Positions 1-6,004 of a DNA stretch of 10,967 bases are shown one piece after another (the first letter of the stretch is position 1; each line of letters starts with the position of its first letter). Below the pieces are notes generated by a model, which saw only the letters and a program-made list of their open reading frames with translations, was not told where the DNA came from and made no database searches. Location: assembly GCA_021785235.1 (NCBI GenBank), contig JAJYGB010000626.1:1-10967 (forward strand), given 5' to 3'. Both the position numbers and the translations under genes were made by a program. The stretch comes from Bacteroidota bacterium (GTDB taxonomy: Bacteria > Bacteroidota > Kryptoniia > Kryptoniales > JAKASW01).

Positions 1-1083
1 TTGTATATATGCGTAGAAACTATTCGGCGAAGCGGGCACCACGTGTTTCTTCATCGCGTAGCGATAAGCGCTGTTCTCATCATCGTCCGAGATCAACAGC
101 TCATAATACATGCTCTCCGAAGGGATAAACATGATCGCGAAGTCGAAGGTGTTCTCGGCAGGCTTGATATATTTTTCCGCTATATCGTCGATCTGTTTCT
201 TCACAACCGCGGCGAACCTGTTAAGGGCAAGGTTCTTCTCAGCGTCCGTCTCGGCCTGAACATACCTTTGGAATTCGTCCTTTGGAAACTTGGAGTCTAT
301 CGGGATAATCCTTTCGGACGTCTTTATGATCGCGTCAACCTTCGATCCGTCCCTGAAGGAATACTGGAACTCGTAGAATCCCTGCGGTATCACCTGCTTG
401 ATCAGCTCTTCGAGAAGGGTTTCGCCGAGGTTACCGCGAAGTTTCGGGGAGCTGAGTATGCTCTGCAGTTCGTTTATCTGCTTCCCTATCTCGAGCATGT
501 TGTTGCTCGACTCCTTGAGCTCACCGAAGTCCTGCTTGAGTGATGAGAAGAGCTTGTTTGCCTCCGAAAGCTGCCCACCGAGCTGTCCCTCGAAGCTCGT
601 CAATCGCTGCTCAACCGAGCCGCGAAGGCTCTCGACCTGCTTGCCGACTATCGTGGAGAGATCGGAAATCTGCTGCGCCATTTGGCTGATCTGCCTGTCC
701 GTCGACGCCGTCGACTGGCCGAGCCGCTGGTCCACGGAACTCGTTAGCTGCTCCACCTGCTTTCCCATCAGCGTCGTGAGCTGTGAGATCTGGTTGGCGA
801 GCTGGACGACCTGCGCGTTCGTGCCGGCCCGGTTCTCCTCCATGCTCTTCGAAAGAGAATTCGTGACAAGCTGAAGCGTGTTCGACATCGACTCGCTGCT
901 TGCCCGGCCCGTTTCGGCGACCGACTTAATCACTGACTCGACGTCCGATTTGAATATAGTGAAGAGCTGCATTGTCTGGTCAGACGAGGACTGCTGCTTC
1001 GCCGTAATGTTCCTGAATTGCATGAGCATGAAAAGCAACGCGACTATAATTACCGCCGCGGAAGCTATGACAACAACATCCAT
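1..1083 (-). CDS. rmuC: RmuC family DNA recombination protein, 3' end cut by window edge
   Basis: This reading frame is open for 361 codons and leaves the window without a stop, so the C-terminus is missing. Residues 3-22 form one hydrophobic N-terminal anchor. A long Gln/Ser-rich coiled coil follows to about residue 210. The RmuC core then begins with SPKLRGNLGE (212-221), continues through VDAIIK (249-254) and PIDSKFP (261-267), and reaches FAIMFIPSE (315-323). The D250 and D263-S-K265 pattern fits the PD-(D/E)XK-like nuclease fold proposed for this family. RmuC is known in E. coli as a factor limiting rearrangement at short inverted repeats; its biochemical activity is poorly defined. The ATG at 1083 has an AAGGAG site five bases upstream. 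The gene lies 54 bases after the DUF58 gene, so the two are probably co-transcribed. The family identity is clear; the nuclease activity is inferred. Confidence 0.93.
   Translation of the reverse strand, partial: MDVVVIASAAVIIVALLFMLMQFRNITAKQQSSSDQTMQLFTIFKSDVESVIKSVAETGRASSESMSNTLQLVTNSLSKSMEENRAGTNAQVVQLANQISQLTTLMGKQVEQLTSSVDQRLGQSTASTDRQISQMAQQISDLSTIVGKQVESLRGSVEQRLTSFEGQLGGQLSEANKLFSSLKQDFGELKESSNNMLEIGKQINELQSILSSPKLRGNLGETLLEELIKQVIPQGFYEFQYSFRDGSKVDAIIKTSERIIPIDSKFPKDEFQRYVQAETDAEKNLALNRFAAVVKKQIDDIAEKYIKPAENTFDFAIMFIPSESMYYELLISDDDENSAYRYAMKKHVVPASPNSFYAYIQ
601..795 (-). repeat. Internal 40-residue tandem duplication in the RmuC coiled coil
   Basis: Residues 97-121 (positions 721-795) and 137-161 (positions 601-675) match closely at a spacing of exactly 40 residues. 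Both copies share the order QIS-L-(T/S)-GKQVE-L-SV-QRL; compare GKQVEQLTSSVDQRL with GKQVESLRGSVEQRL. A looser heptad-like Gln/Ser pattern continues on both sides. This looks like duplication of a coiled-coil segment, which would change the length of the stalk between the membrane anchor and the nuclease-like core. The match is clear in protein and partly visible in DNA. Confidence 0.7.
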
Positions 1084-1088
1084 TGTTT

Positions 1089-1094
1089 CTCCTT
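1089..1094 (-). promoter_or_regulatory. Shine-Dalgarno site of rmuC
   Basis: AAGGAG on the minus strand sits five bases before the ATG at 1083. It fixes that start and shows that this genome uses anti-SD pairing for at least some genes. Confidence 0.75.
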
Positions 1095-1137
1095 CAACCC
1101 TGTAAAATCGTAAGATCCGGATCCCGCCGGACCGCGC

Positions 1138-2037
1138 TTAAAACATCTTCTTTCGTCTTGTCAGATAAGCAGTGAGCGCTCTGTCGAATGACGTGGTCGT
1201 TGTGAGAAGTGCGTAATCGATATCGTTCTCAAAGCATCTGCTCTTCAAATCGTGCACGAACCTTTCGACATTCTTCCTGTATGCCGCTCGCACGGCCGAA
1301 ACTTGTGTCGAAATTCGCTCCCCTGTCTCCATGTCCGTGAACAGCGCGTCCGCCGGGAAATCAAGATTCAGCTCCGCGTCATCGAGAACCTGGAACGCGA
1401 TCACTTCATTTTTCCTGTGCCTGAAATGCTTGAGCGCCGTGATGACATTCTTTGTGTCGTCGAGGAAATCGCTTATCACTATGATCAGCCCGCGACGCTT
1501 GATCCTCTCGGCGAGAGTGGAGAGAGCGTTGACGGTGGATGTCTTCGATTGCGGTTCCAAACCCGACAGCTCCGTGAAGAGGAGCTTCATGTACGAATAA
1601 GTGAGATGCGGTTCGTAAAATTTTCTGACCGTCTCATCGTATATCGCCAGACCGGTCGCGTCCTGCTGCTTCATCATAAGATAGATCAGCCCCGCCGCGA
1701 GATAGCCTGCATAGTCAAGCTTGCTGACACTGCCGTCTCTCTTGAATCCCATCGAGCTGCTCGCATCGATCAGGATGTACGCCTTCAGGTTGGTTTCTTC
1801 CTCGTACTCCTTGATGTACAGCCTGTCACTTCTCCCGTAAACCTTCCAGTCGATGTTCCCGACGTCGTCACCGGGGAAATACTGCCGGTGTTCCGCGAAT
1901 TCAACACTGAACCCGTGGTAAGGACTCCGGTGCATCCCTATCAGGAATCCCTCCACAATTAGCCTAGCCCTCAATTCCATGTTTGAAAGCTCAGAAATGA
2001 ATTTAGGCGATAAAATCTTGAGGGCATTCTCGCTCAT
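1138..2037 (-). CDS. DUF58 domain protein (von Willebrand A-like)
   Basis: This 299-residue protein carries the DUF58 signature: RSPYHGFSVEFAEHRQY (37-53), then FPGDDVGNIDWK (54-65) and the R-x-DRLYIKEYEEE stretch (69-81). It continues into a von Willebrand A-type fold with a MIDAS-like DASSS (91-95) and a later ISD (188-190). There is no signal peptide and no membrane segment, so it is probably cytoplasmic. DUF58 proteins are commonly encoded beside MoxR-type AAA ATPases and are thought to be chaperone-like partners in metal-dependent assembly, but no MoxR gene is in this window. The ATG at 2037 has an in-frame stop 12 bases upstream and no evident Shine-Dalgarno site, so the start rests on conservation of the N-terminal domain. 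It is likely the first gene of a unit with rmuC. The family call is firm; the cellular role is unknown. Confidence 0.92.
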   Translation of the reverse strand: MSENALKILSPKFISELSNMELRARLIVEGFLIGMHRSPYHGFSVEFAEHRQYFPGDDVGNIDWKVYGRSDRLYIKEYEEETNLKAYILIDASSSMGFKRDGSVSKLDYAGYLAAGLIYLMMKQQDATGLAIYDETVRKFYEPHLTYSYMKLLFTELSGLEPQSKTSTVNALSTLAERIKRRGLIIVISDFLDDTKNVITALKHFRHRKNEVIAFQVLDDAELNLDFPADALFTDMETGERISTQVSAVRAAYRKNVERFVHDLKSRCFENDIDYALLTTTTSFDRALTAYLTRRKKMF

Positions 2038-2141
2038 ACGTAAGAGAATTTACGGAATTGAAGGGCGAAAACCATCAGATTTCAGGACTGTTTCGCTCTG
2101 CTTTTTCCGCAGACCGTTGAATGATTTCTTTCGACTCCGTC

Positions 2142-2170
2142 TTGACAATTTGGCAATCATTTCATAATTT
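2142..2170 (+). promoter_or_regulatory. Possible promoter of the exported protein-fur-feo operon, with tandem TTGNCAA motifs
   Basis: TTGACA (2142-2147) is a perfect -35 hexamer. CATAAT (2163-2168) is a five-of-six -10 match but at a short 15-base spacing; TAATTT (2165-2170) has the ideal 17-base spacing but is a weaker match. The -35 lies in TTGACAATTTGGCAA (2142-2156), which is two TTGNCAA motifs separated by one T and could be an operator. I see no good Fur box between 2038 and 2236. The rest of this 199-base divergent region is AT-rich with no other convincing signal. Transcription would begin about 60 bases before the first gene. Confidence 0.35.
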
Positions 2171-2236
2171 AGACATGGTCTTAATAACGAAATTAACAAG
2201 AAATAAAATCGGTCTTCCTAATTCAGAATCCCAAAT

Positions 2237-2968
2237 ATGAAGTTCATTACCGCGTCGGTTCTACTCATCTGGTTAATACCCGCTTCGGCCACATTCGCAC
2301 AAGATGGGACCTACATCTGGAGTGACCAGTTTGAAAACGCCGAGGAAGGTGAATGGGATTTAGAGAGTTATACAGACTTCAACTCGACAGATTTAAGTGG
2401 CGGCAAACGTTATCTGAATCAGACATTTGAGCTTGGGTACAGCGCGACCCGCTCCCTCTCCTTCGGCGCCAGTCAGACAATCGGGAAGGACATCAGTCAA
2501 AACGAACTTGCCTTAGGGCATTTCAGTGCGGAAGGTCTTTACAGGTTTGAGGCGCCCCACGGATTTCCCATTAGCCCTGCGCTCTCACTGGAGTATTCCC
2601 GAACATGGAGCAGGTCAGTTTCAAGCCGGATCGAAATGGAGCTAATACTTTCGAGAACTTTAGGACCTCTCACAACTATCGCGAACGGTGGATTTGAATT
2701 TCAACCTGGAAACAAATCTGAGGTGGACCCGGAGTTTAGCGGCGGAATCGGTATTGGGTTCACAGAAAACTTCAGCGGCGCATTTGAAATGTTCTCCACC
2801 GCTTCAGATTCCTACAGGCTTCCCGGCCTGGAACTGCGCGGAACAGGAGTTGGCCCGACGTTATCCTTCTCGATCGACGGATTTTCAATCGCATCAGGAG
2901 TCTCCTTCGGACTCACAGGCGGAGCCGACAAATTGAATATCCGCACGAAGATGGTGATGGACCTGTAG
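2237..2968 (+). CDS. Exported protein, putative outer-membrane beta-barrel
   Basis: I do not recognise a named family. The 243-residue product starts with a signal peptide: K2, a hydrophobic stretch at 3-20, and a likely cleavage after T-F-A21. The mature part begins with an acidic, aromatic segment (23-50). It then shows many alternating amphipathic stretches rich in Gly, Ser and aromatics, for example at 59-69, 73-80, 113-122, 144-156, 166-176, 205-214, 216-226 and 233-242. About ten to twelve strands would suit a small outer-membrane barrel, but the last residue is Leu rather than the usual Phe. The ATG at 2237 has no visible Shine-Dalgarno site. The gene ends 39 bases before fur with no terminator between them, so it may belong to the iron operon and could be an outer-membrane channel or an iron-responsive protein. 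That role is inference from position only. Confidence 0.65.
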   Translation: MKFITASVLLIWLIPASATFAQDGTYIWSDQFENAEEGEWDLESYTDFNSTDLSGGKRYLNQTFELGYSATRSLSFGASQTIGKDISQNELALGHFSAEGLYRFEAPHGFPISPALSLEYSRTWSRSVSSRIEMELILSRTLGPLTTIANGGFEFQPGNKSEVDPEFSGGIGIGFTENFSGAFEMFSTASDSYRLPGLELRGTGVGPTLSFSIDGFSIASGVSFGLTGGADKLNIRTKMVMDL

Positions 2969-3007
2969 GCGCAAAGACATAAAGAGCATTATCGCTTGAG
3001 GATGTGA

Positions 3008-3442
3008 ATGGAAACAGCTAAACAACATCTGGAAGAATATCTTCGGGAAGAGAACTACCGTGTGACGCCGGAGCGGTTCGAGGTGCTCGACGCGGTCATG
3101 GCGACAACGGGCCACTTCGATGCCGACGAACTTTTCCTCGCGTTGAAAAAAACGGGAAGCAAGGTTTCGAGGGCGACCGTTTATAACACCCTCGATATCT
3201 TGGAAGAGTGCGAGCTTGTGTTCAAGACACGGCTCAAAGATCATGGATCAAGATACGAGAAAGCGTTCGGCCGCTCTCACCACGATCATCTAGTTTGCGT
3301 CAAGTGCGGCAAGATAGTCGAGTTCGTCGACGACGGAATCGAACAGGGACAAAAGGCCGTGGCAAAGAAATTCAACTTCACGCTGATCAGCCATTCGCAC
3401 CAGATCTTCGGGCTGTGCCCCGATTGCAAGAACGGCGACTGA
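3008..3442 (+). CDS. fur: Fur family transcriptional regulator, probably iron-sensing Fur
   Basis: The 144-residue product has the full Fur layout. An N-terminal winged helix ends in the recognition helix SRATVYNTLDIL (54-65), and a C-terminal metal-binding dimer domain follows. Visible ligand candidates are H36, H91-H92-D93-H94, E105, H129 and H131. Two CxxC pairs (C97/C100 and C137/C140) form the structural zinc site. The residue in KIVEF (E105) is Glu, as in E. coli Fur (KVIEF), whereas B. subtilis PerR has Asp there; this favours iron sensing over peroxide sensing. Position directly ahead of feoA and feoB supports the same view. With Fe(II) bound it would repress iron-uptake genes, probably including its own operon, though I could not find a classical Fur box. 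GAGG (2998-3001) lies six bases before the ATG. A Zur role cannot be fully excluded. Confidence 0.9.
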   Translation: METAKQHLEEYLREENYRVTPERFEVLDAVMATTGHFDADELFLALKKTGSKVSRATVYNTLDILEECELVFKTRLKDHGSRYEKAFGRSHHDHLVCVKCGKIVEFVDDGIEQGQKAVAKKFNFTLISHSHQIFGLCPDCKNGD

Positions 3443-3462
3443 AAGAGAGACTTCACTTAACA

Positions 3463-3759
3463 ATGGTAAGCCTGAGAGAAATATTTTCAAAGACTGACGA
3501 CGAAACAATTGCCGCAAAAGAGACCGGCAGCCCATCCGACGGAAAGAAGACTTTGAAAGAACTTAAAGTCGGAGACACAGCTCAGATTGTCGGCTTCCTC
3601 AAGCAGAATGAGACAGTTCAGAAGATCGAAGCGATGGGACTCCGCCCCGGAAAGAAAATAAGGATCATGCAAAAGCTTGGGCGAGGGATTCTCGTAAAGA
3701 CCAACAATTCGAGGATTGTGATAACCTCGGATGTCGCGAAGAACATCGAGGTAAAATGA
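3463..3759 (+). CDS. feoA: FeoA, ferrous iron transport accessory protein
   Basis: This 98-residue protein holds an SH3-like FeoA domain from about residue 30: TLKELKVGDTAQIVGF (30-45), then EAMGLRPGKKIRI (56-68) and a terminal RIVITSDVAKNIEV stretch (84-97). FeoA is a small cytoplasmic protein that supports FeoB; the mechanism is debated. The first 29 residues form a polar extension absent from typical FeoA proteins of about 75 residues. The ATG at 3463 was chosen because it follows fur by 20 bases. Its Shine-Dalgarno site is weak (GAGAGA well upstream), and a TTG at 3553 would give a family-sized protein, so the start is the uncertain part. The frame also stays open upstream into fur, but that part has no FeoA similarity. 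The stop overlaps the feoB start as ATGA, indicating translational coupling. Confidence 0.92.
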   Translation: MVSLREIFSKTDDETIAAKETGSPSDGKKTLKELKVGDTAQIVGFLKQNETVQKIEAMGLRPGKKIRIMQKLGRGILVKTNNSRIVITSDVAKNIEVK

Positions 3760-5828
3760 GCAGGAGCATAAAGGTCGCCCTCGCAGGAAACCCTAACGTC
3801 GGAAAGACGACGCTTTTAAACCATGCCGCGAAGACGAACCTGAAGGTGGGCAACTGGGCCGGCGTGACGGTCGAGAAGAAAGAGGGATTTCTTAACTATA
3901 AAGGTCACGACATACATTTCATCGACCTCCCTGGAATATACACACTTGAACCGATCTCTGAAGACGAATGGATAGCATATAACTTCATCTCGGAGGAAAA
4001 GCCGGATATCGTCGTCAATGTCGTCGAGACGACAAACGCGGAGCGTGACCTTCTCCTGACAACGGAACTCCTCGAGTGCGGCATACCCATGATAATCGCC
4101 CTCAATATGTCCGACGAGGCAAAGAGGATCGGCATTGAGGTCGACAGTAAACAGACCAGCGCGCTGCTAGACGTGCGTGTCGTGAAGACGAACGGCAGAA
4201 ACGGCGACGGAGTACAGGAGCTGCTCGACACAATAATCGAGTGCGCCGATAACCCCAAACCCCCGAAAAAGATCACATACAGCGTGCAGGTCGAGTCAGC
4301 GCTCGCGGCCGTAGAGAGTCTCGGTCATGACGGCGCCCTCGATAAGCGAACCCTTCTGTCACGACTGGCCGAAGGCAACGGAGAGAACCAGGAAAAACAA
4401 AAGCTCGAAAACTTTTTCAAGAAGGACATCAAAAGTGTCATAAAAGACGAGAGGTACGCATTTGCGCACGGCTTCTATAATGAGGTCTTCAAAAAAAAGA
4501 AGAACACGGCAAGGGACATTACAGACAGGATAGACAAGATCGCCCTCCATCCGATAATCGGGTTCTTCATATTCCTCTTCGTAATATTCATGCTGTTCAA
4601 GATTTCATTCGACTTCTCCACTCCATTCATGAATTGGACGGAGGGCGTGATAACCAACCTCTTCGCGCCGCTTGTACTTTCGCTTCTGTCCAATATCGGC
4701 GCCGGAAAGTGGCTCCCTGAGTTTTTCTCGCAGGCAATAGTAGGAGGCGTCGGGTTTGTAATTACGTTCGTGCCGCTTGTCGGCATGATCTACTTTCTAC
4801 TCGCCATCCTGGAGATGTCCGGCTATATGCCGAGGATCGCCTTCATTATGGACCGGTTCATGCACAAACTTGGCCTTCACGGCAAAGGTATGATACCGCT
4901 TCTCCTCGGATTCGGGTGTAACGTTCCCGCGGTAATGGCCACAAGAACGCTGGAGAACAAGCGCGACAAACTTCTCGTGATGGCAATGATACCCTTCATG
5001 AGTTGCCCCGCGCGGCTTGTCGTCTTCTCGTTTTTCGCCGTGCTCTTCTTCGCCCACCCGGCTGTGGTAATATTCGGCCTCTATTTCCTGGGAATAGCGA
5101 TCGGCCTGCTGACCGCGTTCATTCTCCGGAGGACTGCCTACCGCGGCAGGCTCTCGCATTTCGTCATGGAACTCCCGCCGTACCGCATCCCGAGACTTAG
5201 AACCGTGTTGCAGATAGTCTGGGTTCAGGTGAAGAGCTTCCTTTACAGGGCGGGAACCGTTATTTTTGCCGCATCCGTCGTGATTTGGATACTTCTAAAT
5301 ACTCCTCCAAATCTCAAGAGTCAATCGGACAGCGCCGCCGCCTATGTCGGAAAGGCTATAACGCCGGTGCTCGCGCCGATCGGTATCAAGGATTGGAGAA
5401 TCTCAACTTCGCTCATCCCGGCATTCCTGGCGAGGGAGATAGTCCTGAGTTCGATGGGAACGATATACTCGGTAAACGCTCAAAAGAAAAGTACCGAGTT
5501 TCATTTTATTCCCGAGCTGGAAAACCAGGTTAAGCAGCTCGGCGAAGCGACAAAGAGCGCCTTCGAGTCGCTCGTCACGCCAGGGTTGCAGTCGATGCAA
5601 ACCGAAGAAGGAGACCAGGGGCTGCGCAACGTGATAAGATCGAGCTTCACTCCGGCATCCGCTCTTTCCTTCATGATATTTCTGTTGTTGTACACTTCAT
5701 GCCTCGCGACAGTCGCGGTGATGGCGCGCGAAGGCGGGAAGAAATTCGCTTACCTTTTCTTGGTTTACAGCTTCGTAATTGCCTGGGGTGTAGCGTTCGT
5801 GGTTTATCACATAGGAATTTTGGTATGA
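3756..5828 (+). CDS. feoB: FeoB, ferrous iron transporter
   Basis: This 690-residue inner-membrane protein imports Fe(II). Its N-terminal GTPase domain shows G1 GNPNVGKT (11-18), G2 around GNWAGVT (32-38), G3 DLPG (57-60) and G4 NMSD (117-120). The G5 region TNGRNGDG (145-152) departs from the usual TSA-type motif. A charged linker/GDI region (about 165-260) leads to the membrane part. Hydrophobic segments lie near 264-287, 328-353, 404-432, 435-457, 498-516, 636-655 and 665-687, with two Gate-type repeats. Conserved cysteines are present: GCNVPA (C388), SCPAR (C417) and, near the end, YTSC (C649), where most FeoBs have a Pro just before the Cys. The length is within the family range. GAGG (3748-3751) precedes the ATG at 3756, which overlaps feoA. 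The 3' end overlaps the next small gene by four bases. Control is expected through the upstream fur gene. Confidence 0.98.
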   Translation: MSRSIKVALAGNPNVGKTTLLNHAAKTNLKVGNWAGVTVEKKEGFLNYKGHDIHFIDLPGIYTLEPISEDEWIAYNFISEEKPDIVVNVVETTNAERDLLLTTELLECGIPMIIALNMSDEAKRIGIEVDSKQTSALLDVRVVKTNGRNGDGVQELLDTIIECADNPKPPKKITYSVQVESALAAVESLGHDGALDKRTLLSRLAEGNGENQEKQKLENFFKKDIKSVIKDERYAFAHGFYNEVFKKKKNTARDITDRIDKIALHPIIGFFIFLFVIFMLFKISFDFSTPFMNWTEGVITNLFAPLVLSLLSNIGAGKWLPEFFSQAIVGGVGFVITFVPLVGMIYFLLAILEMSGYMPRIAFIMDRFMHKLGLHGKGMIPLLLGFGCNVPAVMATRTLENKRDKLLVMAMIPFMSCPARLVVFSFFAVLFFAHPAVVIFGLYFLGIAIGLLTAFILRRTAYRGRLSHFVMELPPYRIPRLRTVLQIVWVQVKSFLYRAGTVIFAASVVIWILLNTPPNLKSQSDSAAAYVGKAITPVLAPIGIKDWRISTSLIPAFLAREIVLSSMGTIYSVNAQKKSTEFHFIPELENQVKQLGEATKSAFESLVTPGLQSMQTEEGDQGLRNVIRSSFTPASALSFMIFLLLYTSCLATVAVMAREGGKKFAYLFLVYSFVIAWGVAFVVYHIGILV

Positions 5829-5926
5829 CAGGAGAAATTGTATTCATGGCTTCGCTCGCCGTCGGCGCGGTCGCCATTATCTGGAAGAGCATAAGAAAGA
5901 AATCAAAGAAGAGTTGCTGCGAGTAA
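5825..5926 (+). CDS. FeoB-associated small Cys-ended membrane protein
   Basis: This 33-residue peptide begins at the ATG that overlaps the feoB stop (ATGA), the same coupling as between feoA and feoB. It has one membrane segment (residues 5-20, IVFMASLAVGAVAIIW), then a strongly basic stretch KSIRKKSKK (21-29) and an end of SCCE with two adjacent cysteines. This is the layout of the FeoB-associated Cys-rich membrane protein family, usually found directly after feoB and thought to help FeoB or handle Fe(II) at the inner face. Family members usually carry more cysteines, so this one is at the minimal end. The basic tail predicts the C-terminus in the cytoplasm. The coupled start, composition and position make it very likely a real gene; the function is not established. 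Confidence 0.8.
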   Translation: MTGEIVFMASLAVGAVAIIWKSIRKKSKKSCCE

Positions 5927-5967
5927 TCGGGGCAGAGTCACCGTAGACCTGCCGGTATATCAAATTC

Positions 5968-5986
5968 GGCGGGACAGCTAACCGCC
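5968..5986. terminator. Weak hairpin in the convergent gap after the feo operon
   Basis: GGCGG (5968-5972) pairs with CCGCC (5982-5986) around a nine-base loop. It lies in the 78-base gap between two convergent operons, where a bidirectional terminator is expected. No run of T follows on the plus strand; an AATTT stretch follows on the minus strand. The stem is short, so this is a suggestion only. Confidence 0.25.
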
Positions 5987-6004
5987 TTCCCTACCACCTG
6001 TTAC

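Noticed and set aside
1..874. Long open frames on the plus strand at 1-543 and 398-874
   Set aside because: They lie opposite rmuC, whose minus-strand translation has clear family motifs and a ribosome-binding site. The plus-strand products are low-complexity and Ser/Cys-rich, with no recognisable domain.
1116..1131. TCCGG-N6-CCGGA hairpin between the DUF58 gene and rmuC
   Set aside because: The stem is only five bases and no T run follows, so I do not call it a terminator. It could slow read-through slightly.
1252..1962. 236-codon plus-strand open frame
   Set aside because: It is antisense to the DUF58 gene; the product is Arg/Leu/Val-rich without motifs and reflects codon bias on the other strand.
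2157..2236. TTAAT-N6-ATTAA (2181-2196) as a Fur box
   Set aside because: It is a short match within AT-rich sequence and does not resemble the GATAAT-based Fur consensus.
3008..3442. PerR instead of Fur
   Set aside because: The key position in KIVEF is Glu as in Fur, not the Asp of PerR, and the gene sits directly before feoA and feoB. Not fully excluded.
3208..3462. A longer FeoA starting inside fur
   Set aside because: The extra residues are Arg-rich, out-of-frame fur sequence with no FeoA similarity; Fur is well supported in its own frame.
5699..5824. A 75-residue version of the small membrane protein starting inside feoB
   Set aside because: The added part is Arg-rich out-of-frame feoB sequence, while the ATG at 5825 gives the same ATGA coupling as feoA/feoB and a family-like size.
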